Assembly (NCBI RefSeq): GCF_964340395.1 | Contig: NC_135559.1 | Span: 2,600,001-2,664,000, forward strand | Direction: 5' to 3' | Length of the DNA: 64,000 nt | Source: Glandiceps talaboti | Taxonomy: Eukaryota > Hemichordata > Enteropneusta > Spengelidae | Shown: one piece after another, positions 58,001 to 64,000 of the stretch | Layout of the letters: each line of letters opens with the position of its first letter | Numbering within the stretch: position 1 is the stretch's first letter | The notes under the pieces: model-generated | What the model was told of the DNA's origin: nothing | The model's input: the letters and a program-made list of their open reading frames with translations, nothing else | Database searches by the model: none | Position numbers and translations under genes: made by a program

Positions 58001-59135
58001 AGAGAGAAGATTGTGAAAGACCGATTTCTGTAAATGGATGTAATATAATGCTTGATGATCTGGACACAGCCAAAGAAACCTTGAAAACACTAAGAGAAGA
58101 AATTATTGGTATCGAACAAGAACACAAACAATACTTCAAAAGACTAAAGAAGGAGACCAAATATGGAAGCGAGTAAGTATATGGAGACTGCCCTCTAGTG
58201 GCCAGAGATGTGTCATGATCTCACGAGCCTGTATACTGTGTTGTTGTTTTTACATTGGTTGCTGTCATTGTATCTCGTAGCCGTGGAAACCAATGATAGT
58301 TTTGAGAACTGTGAATATAGGTTAATTCCTTTATGGAACAAATTATGAAAGTAAAAGTTTAAACCCTAGCTGGTGACTAGGTGTGTTTTAATAAAAGTTA
58401 GTCTCCAAGTGGAAAGTTATATGATTTATGAGGCCTTTGCTCCAAGCAAACTTTGATGTCATGTAAATAAGCCAAATGTGACCCGATGGTTAGAACTTTG
58501 GATTGGTAAGAGCTTACACGTACAGTGATTACAACAAAATGCATTATTTAGTCAACAAACAAAAAGTACTTTAGGGATCATCACACAATGTCGCACAAGT
58601 TCAACAAATGAAAATCGTTCATTTAGGACAAACCCCCTCCCCTAAATGAACGTTCACAAGTGCAACATCAAACATTCATATATGTAAACTATGATGAAAG
58701 CTATAGCAGTTACACCACCACTACGATTAATGTAATGTAAAAACATGATTGTAAACACATCAAAATACCAGAAACCCAACACCCTATCTCACGTCAGAAG
58801 TAAATTTTTATCAACTTATCAACATCTCAGTAGTAAATACAAAAGCTGTTATCATTGAAGGAGTGAAAGCTTTCCGTCGCAATTTGGTTAGAAGTGTGAA
58901 AATGAAGTTCAACAATTGCATTGATGTCAGACCCCCCCCCCCCTAAATGAACAAAGTTTGTTTATTGAGCTTGTGTGACATTGTGCAATCATTCCTTAGT
59001 CAACCACACATATCTGATGACCACTGGAGTTTAAGTACCTTATATATAACAATGTTATATTAATAGTTTTCTTTTCTCTTGTTTCACAGGCAAAGCCCAA
59101 TAGAAGCATTTAGTTTATCAGATGTCTTCCGATGA
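34126..59135 (+). CDS. RASA2/RASA3: Ras GTPase-activating protein of the RASA2/RASA3 (GAP1) family, 24 exons
   Basis: Stimulates GTP hydrolysis by Ras-type GTPases at the plasma membrane. Twenty-four exons, all GT-AG with matching phases, join to 2508 nt, or 835 aa (human RASA3 is 834). Domains in order: C2A (about 1-125), C2B (about 140-270), RasGAP (about 320-565) with the presumed arginine finger R379 in TLFRGN and the [10 protein letters not shown] signature at 491-500, PH (about 590-690), and a Btk-type zinc motif H698, C709, C710, C720. The C-terminal EQEH...KKETKYGSE matches human EQEHAQ...KKTKYGSQ. Some segments resemble RASA3, others RASA2, as expected of the single invertebrate ancestor. 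The start is supported by similarity of [12 protein letters not shown] to the human N-terminus. Appears intact. Confidence 0.97.
35789..35850. repeat. (GT)n microsatellite
   Basis: Uninterrupted gt run of about 60 bases. Confidence 0.95.
36940..37165. repeat. Tandem duplication, unit about 125 bp
   Basis: Two copies share ctgcacaat(a/g)taaaatcac, aactaagttaggggtcca and cacttatctaactcc. A third, more diverged piece precedes them. Confidence 0.8.
37976..38238. repeat. Dispersed repeat, inverted copy of 22061-22318
   Basis: Same blocks as the DTYMK-intron copy in opposite orientation, from aatactaattatcaca to ctgttacagttgcaag. Confidence 0.75.
38433..38689. repeat. (GATACA)n hexanucleotide array
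   Basis: About 43 units with catataca interruptions, ending about 35 bases before the exon 2 acceptor. Open on both strands because the unit length is a multiple of three. Confidence 0.97.
38725..38836 (+). CDS. RASA2/RASA3: RASA2/3 exon 2: C2A
   Basis: Acceptor cttttag, donor gtaggt. Encodes [19 protein letters not shown] then [18 protein letters not shown], matching GEAKNLP...NLDQEEVFRT of human RASA3. Confidence 0.95.
39446..39647 (+). CDS. RASA2/RASA3: RASA2/3 exon 3: C2A
   Basis: Acceptor cctttag, donor gtatga. Encodes [39 protein letters not shown] and [11 protein letters not shown], the end of the first C2 domain. Confidence 0.97.
39722..40625. repeat. Minisatellite in RASA2/3 intron 3, unit about 60 bp
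   Basis: About 15 copies of a block containing gttatcgagtcattgtctag and accaatgtggct. Early copies carry atatgcatata, later ones atacgcatacata, so subfamilies expanded separately. Confidence 0.97.
40856..40932 (+). CDS. RASA2/RASA3: RASA2/3 exon 4: inter-C2 strand
   Basis: Acceptor ctacag, donor gtaagt. Encodes [19 protein letters not shown], matching GKVHLELRLSEVITDTG. Confidence 0.96.
40933..43063 (+). other. RASA2/3 intron 4
   Basis: AT-rich. Contains a foldback at 42645-42851 whose ends are tgtagtctagttcc and ggaactagactaca. No additional exon is recognised. Confidence 0.55.
42645..42851. mobile_element. Small foldback element, about 207 bp
   Basis: Inverted ends tgtagtctagttcc/ggaactagactaca. 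Inner blocks ccacattgtc and ggcatccaga are mirrored by tctggatgtc and caatgtgg. Confidence 0.6.
43064..43144 (+). CDS. RASA2/RASA3: RASA2/3 exon 5: C2B
   Basis: Acceptor attcag, donor gtaagt. Encodes [20 protein letters not shown] then TFATPS, matching [14 protein letters not shown]. Confidence 0.96.
43725..43998. repeat. Minisatellite, unit about 62 bp, abutting exon 6
   Basis: Four copies of tgtattttctgtttgaatgt plus gtttgcatgttgta, ending in (tatc)n directly at the exon 6 acceptor, so the array supplies part of the polypyrimidine tract. Confidence 0.92.
44000..44072 (+). CDS. RASA2/RASA3: RASA2/3 exon 6: C2B
   Basis: Acceptor ctttgtag, donor gtaagt. Encodes [20 protein letters not shown] then TFFFE, the KKTKVKRKT...FDEVFYFE segment of the human proteins. 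Confidence 0.97.
44073..47297 (+). other. RASA2/3 intron 6
   Basis: Contains a perfect small palindrome at about 44207-44240, a G-rich stretch at 45613-45650 and the 46.1-46.7 kb minisatellite. No exon recognised. Confidence 0.55.
46110..46745. repeat. Minisatellite, unit about 85 bp
   Basis: Eight copies built on gttcccaaatctttgcaaaa, atatataccatatac and a C-rich cccacaacccacc segment. Confidence 0.95.
47298..47380 (+). CDS. RASA2/RASA3: RASA2/3 exon 7: C2B loop
   Basis: Acceptor tcaacag, donor gtaaga. Encodes [20 protein letters not shown] then DVSKIEVR. The loop is divergent; the end matches EEDVDKLEIRV. Confidence 0.9.
47557..47912. repeat. Compound (AC)n/(ATAC)n microsatellite
   Basis: About 355 bases of acac interrupted by atac and acgc units. 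All open frames over it are artefacts. Confidence 0.97.
48028..48153 (+). CDS. RASA2/RASA3: RASA2/3 exon 8: end of C2B
   Basis: Acceptor atttcag, donor gtgaga. Encodes [34 protein letters not shown] and HEAW, matching RVDLWNASN...FLGELRI...YEAW. Confidence 0.96.
48476..48629 (+). CDS. RASA2/RASA3: RASA2/3 exon 9: C2-GAP linker
   Basis: Acceptor atttcag, donor gtaagt. Encodes [34 protein letters not shown] and VLLKSTHVQ, matching YFLQPRDN...GSLRLNVVYTEDHVFS. Confidence 0.97.
48749..49165. repeat. 52-bp minisatellite grown inside a dispersed repeat
   Basis: The left part (48749-48856) is a copy of the element at 24537-24660. Its 52-bp internal segment (gataagataacactaatgtg, gagaacctgggattgaaa) is then repeated about seven times. 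Confidence 0.9.
49591..49739 (+). CDS. RASA2/RASA3: RASA2/3 exon 10: start of RasGAP domain
   Basis: Acceptor atattacag, donor gtaagt. Encodes [35 protein letters not shown] and LAAQEISK, matching VSASAAHILGEVCREKQ...LVRLFLHY. Confidence 0.96.
50795..50984 (+). CDS. RASA2/RASA3: RASA2/3 exon 11: arginine finger
   Basis: Acceptor gtcacag, donor gtaagt. Encodes [17 protein letters not shown] with the presumed catalytic arginine (R379), then [14 protein letters not shown] and [16 protein letters not shown]. Confidence 0.97.
51250..51373 (+). CDS. RASA2/RASA3: RASA2/3 exon 12: RasGAP
   Basis: Acceptor ttttttcag, donor gtatga. Encodes [19 protein letters not shown] and [20 protein letters not shown], matching ENLRQYVDRVFHAI...CPTVMCDIFFSLR. 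Confidence 0.97.
51515..51898. mobile_element. AGGCCT-type MITE, copy 2 (complete)
   Basis: Starts aggcct...caattgtttggttccggtt and ends aatcggaaccacacaatt...aggcct, terminal inverted repeats of about 35 bases. It is inserted in a ttatta repeat in RASA2/3 intron 12, so the target duplication is ambiguous. About 384 bp, no ORF; copy 1 is at 11335-11705. Confidence 0.85.
51966..52072 (+). CDS. RASA2/RASA3: RASA2/3 exon 13: RasGAP signature
   Basis: Acceptor ttaccag, donor gtaagt. Encodes [19 protein letters not shown] and then [13 protein letters not shown], the FLRFFxPAI signature that positions the catalytic core. Confidence 0.98.
52533..52613 (+). CDS. RASA2/RASA3: RASA2/3 exon 14: RasGAP
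   Basis: Acceptor tttgacag, donor gtaagc. Encodes [20 protein letters not shown], matching [15 protein letters not shown]. Confidence 0.96.
53080..53163 (+). CDS. RASA2/RASA3: RASA2/3 exon 15: end of RasGAP
   Basis: Acceptor tttttag, donor gtaagt. Encodes [20 protein letters not shown] then EHIGNVKM, matching FKESYMATFYEFFNEQ. Confidence 0.93.
53194..53633. mobile_element. 440-bp foldback element with 9-bp target duplication (Mutator-like by inference)
   Basis: Inverted ends (tggtctagagttct at left, agaactcgagacta at right) extend over about 80 bases each, including attactaataccagtctagt. Further inverted blocks (gtgctcccc/ggggagcac) lie inside. The sequence acagtgtta occurs directly outside both ends (53185-53193 and 53634-53642), a 9-bp duplication typical of MULEs. 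No ORF. Confidence 0.85.
53697..53770 (+). CDS. RASA2/RASA3: RASA2/3 exon 16: GAP-PH linker
   Basis: Acceptor ctacag, donor gtaagt. Encodes [18 protein letters not shown] then PILLKEG, matching LDLISSSG...PIVLKEG. Confidence 0.95.
53945..54130. repeat. Three diverged repeats, unit about 70 bp
   Basis: Each copy has gctgagag/gctgagaac, ttcgactgcaaac and catgatagagggc. Confidence 0.8.
54520..54745. repeat. Tandem repeat, unit about 85 bp, just upstream of exon 17
   Basis: About 2.4 copies with ccactat...agaaagca, gctaacaccatccttg and ttggcaggttgctgccatgc. Related to the dispersed repeat at 21.1-21.3 kb. Confidence 0.85.
54784..54890 (+). CDS. RASA2/RASA3: RASA2/3 exon 17: PH domain start
   Basis: Acceptor accttag, donor gtagag. 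Encodes [20 protein letters not shown] then [14 protein letters not shown], closely matching the human [20 protein letters not shown] segment. Confidence 0.97.
54961..55107. repeat. (TTGA)n imperfect microsatellite
   Basis: ttga/ttgg units with short interruptions in RASA2/3 intron 17. Confidence 0.95.
55312..55394 (+). CDS. RASA2/RASA3: RASA2/3 exon 18: PH domain
   Basis: Acceptor ctactag, donor gtaaga. Encodes [20 protein letters not shown] then ESFKMKH, matching [21 protein letters not shown]. Confidence 0.97.
55853..55923 (+). CDS. RASA2/RASA3: RASA2/3 exon 19: PH domain
   Basis: Acceptor gtttcag, donor gtaagt. Encodes [20 protein letters not shown], matching [20 protein letters not shown]. 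Confidence 0.97.
56037..56245. repeat. Minisatellite, 45-bp unit
   Basis: Almost five copies of gacacactgtggttactgag plus tttcagtgaacatttcatga. The middle copies are identical. Confidence 0.95.
56426..56515 (+). CDS. RASA2/RASA3: RASA2/3 exon 20: PH end and Btk motif start
   Basis: Acceptor ttttcag, donor gtaaaa. Encodes [20 protein letters not shown] then [10 protein letters not shown], including H698 of the Btk zinc motif. Confidence 0.96.
56920..56967 (+). CDS. RASA2/RASA3: RASA2/3 exon 21: Btk zinc motif
   Basis: Acceptor tattcacag, donor gtaagt; 48 nt. Encodes [17 protein letters not shown], supplying the three cysteines (709, 710, 720) of the Btk motif. Confidence 0.95.
57431..57534 (+). 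CDS. RASA2/RASA3: RASA2/3 exon 22
   Basis: Acceptor ctatacag, donor gtaagt. Encodes [20 protein letters not shown] then [14 protein letters not shown], matching [21 protein letters not shown]. Confidence 0.95.
57989..58172 (+). CDS. RASA2/RASA3: RASA2/3 exon 23: C-terminal helix
   Basis: Acceptor tttcacag, donor gtaagt. Encodes [20 protein letters not shown], then [20 protein letters not shown], matching FVIDDPQETYKTLKQ...EQEHAQY...KKTKYGS. Confidence 0.96.
58574..58995. mobile_element. 422-bp TIR element with TTA target duplication
   Basis: Left end gggatcatcacacaatgtcg, right end tgacattgtgcaatcattcc, flanked on both sides by tta. Inner ttcatttagg blocks with C runs are mirrored. No ORF. 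The last RASA2/3 intron hosts it. A related end fragment lies at 63870-63911. Confidence 0.8.
59090..59135 (+). CDS. RASA2/RASA3: RASA2/3 exon 24: C-terminus and stop
   Basis: Acceptor gtttcacag. Encodes [14 protein letters not shown] and the TGA at 59133-59135. Confidence 0.93.
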
Positions 59136-61496
59136 AAAATCATACAATGGATTGAGAACTAATGTGTATATGTATATATATATATGTATATTGTAAAAGG
59201 GATCTAAACACAGGGTTACTTTCCTGCCTTTATAAAATATTACAGTCTAGTTAAACCAAAATATAGTTATCATTTGATTTTACTGAATCTTAGTAATCTG
59301 TGGTGGCTGGTACATTGTAACCTTTTTATAACAAGCTGTTGGAGGGGTGAGATGAAAAGAAAGTGTTCTAGTGAAGTGTTTGTTATACTGAGGCATGTAT
59401 TCTATTGAAAATATACCCAGGTAAAGTCGGCTGTATAACAAGTTTGTTATAGACAGTTTATTTTAACAGAGGTAGTTAGAAAAAGGTTACAACAGACAAC
59501 AAATTTGACAGGACTTGTCCAACTATGGCTTTATACGCATTACTAATAGTGTAAAGTTATGCCTGGATATCCAGAGATTATTATAACATTTGATTTGGTT
59601 TGATTTTTTGTTTGTAAAGAAATGCAATGGCATGTTTGATTGATAATGTTTTGAACGAAGGACACGCATGTATTGAGATATATACAGACATGTACCACTT
59701 ATTTGCCAAATTTTTAGAGAAAAGAGTTATTTTATGTAATCAAGAGAAATAACTATCTTTAGTCCATACAAAGTATGATATTTTAGTTTAAAGGAATTCT
59801 TCAGAATATTATTTAGATACTTAAGGCCATGTACATGAACAGTTTTTAGGTTTAAAAGGGGGCATTTTAAGTAACTCAAGTTTAATGCAAAAATATGTCT
59901 TTAGTTTTGGACTTTTTAAAGAAGGAAGTATATATGTTGTCAGTGGTAAATTGACATATGTCTTAATTAAATGTACGTAAATTAACTAAAATTTTGACCC
60001 AGACACTAAAAGTTTTTCCATGTATAATCTCTGTTTTTTATGTTGCCATAGATTCTGTTGCGCATTATCAGGCCTTTAAAATATTGTCAATGGATGGCAG
60101 CTTATACATTCACTGTTAGAGTGGAGTGTGTGGAATGCCAACCATAGCCTGTCCATCATTCTCTGGGTCACTATCTATCTAGCTTGTCCTGGTAGGACTT
60201 TTGACCTGTTATTGAGTTGTGATAGTGTGCACATAAGCTGATTGGTTGCAATGGGAAATGATTACATTATGTAAAACTGTTTGATTATTCAAATGAACAT
60301 ATGGAACTCTGATGAAAACACAAGTAGTACACAACAGTTGGTATTAGTGAATACATTACATCAGACTGTTTGATTATGTAAATGAAGTCATTATGTAAAT
60401 GAACATATGGAACTCTGATGAACACACAAGTAGTACACAACAGTTGGTATTAGTGAATACATTACATCAGACTGTTTGATTATGTAAATGAAGACATGTA
60501 AATTTACGCATTGAACACAGGAGTTGACATGAACAAGTCTGTTAATTTACATATTATGCTAATATTATATCTGCATATGGACATTTCAATAATGGATATG
60601 TCTAAAATAACAGTTTGAAATTGCTACCAAAACAAGCTGAATATAGAAAGCATGTAACAGATTCACAGATCCAGCGAGTAGACGGGCTGTGCCCACCATG
60701 ACTTCATTTTATAGTCTGTGCAGTATCCAGAATTACTGGTCTAACTGTAAAACCTAAGATACTTTGATAAAACAAAAATTTTAAATTTTGAAGGTGTTCA
60801 TCAAGTTCTGAACGACCATTATGTTTGCGCATTATTATTAATTCTCGTTATATCAGGTGGTATCTTTTTTTTAAACAAAAAAGTACAATTTGAGCAAAAA
60901 ACAGAAGTAAGCCTGATATAGTGTAGTAATGTACAGGAGACATTGTACCTAATACATATTTTTTGTGATTTTAATTCTCAGCAAATATTACTCTGGTAAT
61001 CGAGGCTTCTCTTTACTAAGATAGACACAAACTAAAACTATTGTCAGGACATGTTGATACAACATTGATGATATATATTGAATGGACATTGGTTTAATTA
61101 TAGTCTCAGTAGGGATGTGTCTCTGAAAGGTACAGTAGTCCTTTCCAGTGGCCACTCACATACAAATCTACAAGTCTATGATGACACAGGCAGAGTTTTA
61201 CTGATAGAGTTTCATGAACTTACAGTTTTGGGACTTCCACTGTTTACACTATTTTGATCACAGGGTGATTAGAATCACACAACAGATGAACTGCTATCAC
61301 CAACTTGTGTAATCTAGTACATTGAACAACAGTAGTTTTAGTTTGTGTCAAACTTAAGTAAACCAAAAACTCGATTACCTGAATCACAAGGGAAAAGTTG
61401 ATGTTTGCAAAATTTTGTAGGTTTACAGTCATGTTATATCTGTTAAGAACTTGCCAACTTTCACTGCTGGCTGTTTTGATTTATCAGTAGTATGTT

Positions 61497-61818
61497 AAAC
61501 TGGCCATATGGATGAGGATTTGATATTTATTTTGGATTTTTATCATGGCTTCCTAAAATCAACGTGAAACAAAATATACCAAGTCCTTGTTTGAAACTCA
61601 ATACATTGCAAAAGACTGACAAATATGTAAAATCTTTGTCATTGTACGTACAATAACAAACTTTTTTACTCACTTTTTAGCATTTTGCAATGCACTGAGT
61701 CACAAACAAATACGTGGTATATTTTATTCATTTTTCAAGTAGGAAGCTATGATGAAATTGTTTCATAATTCAAAAATCAAAAATAAATATCAAATCCTCA
61801 TCCATATGGCCACTTTAA
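61497..61818. mobile_element. Foldback MITE, copy 2 (cf. 5001-5344)
   Basis: Ends ttaaactggccatatgg and catatggccactttaa; the interior is shared with copy 1 (ggatttttatcatggctt). ttaa stands at both outer ends, supporting a TTAA target duplication. Confidence 0.82.
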
Positions 61819-62227
61819 GAAATGTAAAAATGTTGTATTTTAAACCAGAGTTTTGAAAATAAGAAGTACCATTTTATGTGATATTTTATTATTCTAAGAA
61901 TTTACATTTCATTTATTATCTCAGTTCATTGTTCACAAGTTTATATAACTGATTGAATTTTATATAAAACATCAAATTTTCTTGTTTTTGTTCACAAATA
62001 TGATATCGTTTTGAATTTTAATAAATTTTAATAGTTTGTAATTGCTTGCATTAGGCATGTTAGGCAGAATACTGGCTAGGCCATATGATGTATGTTCGAT
62101 GTCAAATGTCTAGAATTTATGAAGTATTTGTTTTTCAAAAAGTGACACCTGACATTTTTCTTAATTTTTTTCTGAGGTATGTACTTTTCCCAAGGATCAG
62201 CAAATCTTGAAATCTTTGTGGTTTTTG

Positions 62228-62345
62228 AGGTAGATAATACTTTTAAAGGCCAATGTTTCAATCCCAGGTCATGACATTAGTGTTATCCTTATAAGGATGG
62301 CATGGGATCATTCTTTTGTTATGGACCAACTTTTTCTATAACTGT
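62228..62345. repeat. Dispersed repeat, inverted copy
   Basis: Inverse of 24537-24660 and 48749-48856 (ttaaaggccaa, ttcaatcccagg, atcattcttttgtt). Confidence 0.75.
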
Positions 62346-62544
62346 GTCAAACAACCACATTTCCCACGTAGATTTTACTCCTAATGCAAAAAGAAGATCT
62401 GTCAGATCAAGCTACAGTATATTGAAAGTACTCTAAATCTGACCTTTGACCCTGAAAGTACTCTATATTTGACCTTTGACCTTGAATTTCTAATGCATAA
62501 AAAGTCTTAGTTAGTACTACTTGTAAAATAAAAATTCATGACAG

Positions 62545-62877
62545 AGTCAACTGAATGGACTATTCCAAGATTTAAGTCAACTGAATGGACTATTCCAAGA
62601 TTTAAGTCAACTGAATGGACTATTCCAAGATTTAAGTCAACTGAATGGACTATTCCAAGATTTAAGTCAACTGAATGGACTATTCCAAGATTTAAGTCAA
62701 CTGAATGGACTATTCCAAGATTTAAGTCAACTGAATGGACTATTCCAAGATTTAAGTCAACTGAATGGACTATTCCAAGATTTAAGTCAACTGAATGGAC
62801 TATTCCAAGATTTAAGTCAACTGAATGGACTATTCCAAGATTTAAGTCAACTGAATGGACTATTCCAAGATTTAAGT
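62545..62877. repeat. Perfect 30-bp tandem array, 11 copies
   Basis: The unit begins agtcaactgaatggacta and copies appear identical. Because 30 is a multiple of three, one frame stays open as a repeated STEWTIPRFK peptide. I see no evidence of a gene. Confidence 0.97.
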
Positions 62878-64000
62878 CACTAGAATATGATGCTTACCTT
62901 GATTATTTCATAAAAAATACAAAGTCACTGAAACTGTTGGCAAATTCTTTCTTGTTTTATATGGCAAAATACTTTCTCTTTTTTTCTGTTTTCAGAAATG
63001 GCTGTTCACACTCATCCTACCTCAACCTACTATTGTTAAACAAATTCTTAACTTGAAACGTTGGTGATTTGCCACTGTATAAGGCTTGTGTCATCTGTAA
63101 CTTTACATTTTAAAATATTTTTTTGTTTAACTTGCTATAAAAAAACATATGTAATTGTGTAGTGAATTTGCGTGGATACAACTCATATTCACACTCCATA
63201 GAATCTATGCTGTTTTAAACTAGAGTCAAACACGAATAATGAGAGAAAGCAAATTTGATCGACACTGTCCACCCATTTACCGTAGTGATAAAATATAGAT
63301 TTATGACACTGTGTGGAGCAGTATTCAAATTTTACACAATTTTTAAAATTGACCAGCTACTGATATTAACTATGGTTACATATTGTACATGGATTCGTGA
63401 TGGTCAAATGGTTAGAGTTTTTGGCTTGGAATCTGCAGGTTGCAGTTTTGATGGAGCCCAGCACGGCCATTTGTTTCTGATTAGCTAAAGTCCTTGGGCA
63501 AGATTTGAACCATGATTGTGCCTCAGTCAACCCAGCTCTATAATTGGTGACCTGGTAGGATAGTGGTTGCAATGTGAAGGCTTTAATCCTATGTGCTTAT
63601 AAAGGCTGCAATGGATTGTATGCTAACCGGGGAGTTGAGGAAGTATAGAAGGCCATTGTGCCGATATAGATCCATGCCAGGGGTAATAATTGTAAAGCAT
63701 ATTCAGTACAGAGTGGGAAAGCGCTGTGTAAAAACTAAATATTAATTTGACCATATGCATCATAACGAGTAGTTGCAATTCCATAAAATTATTTATTTCA
63801 AAGCAAAATAATATTAAATAAATAAATTAATTAATAAATAAATAAATAAAATCATTAATGTCACCATATCATAACGATCGTGCAATGTCGCACTAGCTCA
63901 ATAAGCAAACACCTTTTTAAAATACATATAGTATTCATATCTTAAATTAATAATGCATAAATCAATGACACTTAATTCATAATAGCACTTGTATGCAAAT
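62878..64000. other. Intergenic DNA at the window end
   Basis: Holds the SINE-like copy at 63398-63747, (TAAA)n near 63800-63850 and a partial TIR-element end at 63870-63911. No supported gene. Confidence 0.5.
63398..63747 (+). mobile_element. tRNA-derived SINE-like element
   Basis: The head has tRNA-gene-like promoter boxes: tggtcaaatggttagagt (A-box-like) and, about 30 bases on, ggttgcagttttgatg (decayed B-box-like). It is followed by a body shared with 23521-23765 and an a/t-rich end after gcgctgtgtaaaaac. Assignment as a SINE is inference from this layout and the dispersed truncated copy. Confidence 0.65.

Larger units (their letters stand above)
59136..62539 (+). other. RASA2/3 3' UTR and downstream DNA
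   Basis: AT-rich without a coding exon. Contains a duplicated block of about 95 bp (60293-60382 and 60402-60495, catatggaactctgatgaa), the MITE at 61497-61818, an aataaa at about 62021 and an inverted dispersed-repeat copy at 62228-62345. The transcript end is not determinable. Confidence 0.45.

Noticed and set aside
62538-63056. 172-aa frame with 11 copies of STEWTIPRFK
   Set aside because: Open only because the repeat unit is 30 bp; no promoter, splice or homology support.
63398-63470. Possible tRNA gene
   Set aside because: A-box-like and B-box-like motifs are present, but no cloverleaf can be drawn and the downstream body is a dispersed repeat, so it is a SINE-like head.

Overview
This is an intron-rich, AT-rich animal (metazoan) genomic window. 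Four protein-coding units can be read: the 3' half of a muscleblind/MBNL gene (+, 376-8317, upstream exons outside the window), a complete five-exon thymidylate kinase gene DTYMK (-, 21544-26282), a divergent intronless histone pair H2A (-, 30217-30594) and H2B (+, 30961-31335), and a complete 24-exon Ras GTPase-activating protein gene of the RASA2/RASA3 (GAP1) type (+, 34126-59135, predicted 835 aa). The exons were assembled by hand from splice sites, phases and protein-family similarity. Phases agree across all DTYMK and RASA junctions. The single gene with mixed RASA2 and RASA3 features, the histone sequences and the muscleblind architecture suggest an invertebrate deuterostome (hemichordate, amphioxus or echinoderm grade). 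I cannot name the species, and a lophotrochozoan is not excluded.

Layout. 1-8317: muscleblind exons with CCCH zinc fingers 3-4, an NLS/linker region, then an additional distal CCCH pair whose second finger is encoded by two alternative terminal exons. 8318-21543: gene-poor DNA with MITE-like elements, foldback sequences and large microsatellites, including a 270-bp (TC)n tract. 21544-26282: DTYMK, with an E2F-like site just upstream. 26.3-30.1 kb: mostly repeats, including a 1984-bp terminal-inverted-repeat transposon with TTA target duplication and an unrecognised basic ORF. 30.1-31.4 kb: histone pair with 3' stem-loops, octamer and TATA box. 31.4-33.7 kb: a nest of foldback elements. 34.1-59.1 kb: RASA2/3, with many introns carrying minisatellites and MITEs. 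59.1-64 kb: probable 3' UTR and intergenic DNA with a perfect 30-bp tandem array, a MITE copy and a tRNA-type SINE.

The genes do not form a pathway. DTYMK (dTTP synthesis) and the replication-dependent histones are both S-phase genes, and both have E2F-like promoter motifs, but nothing else links them. The most rewarding material is the alternative distal zinc-finger exons of muscleblind and the density of small non-autonomous DNA transposons. Several of these have clear target-site duplications (9 bp, TTA, TTAA-like) and can be assigned to superfamilies by inference.
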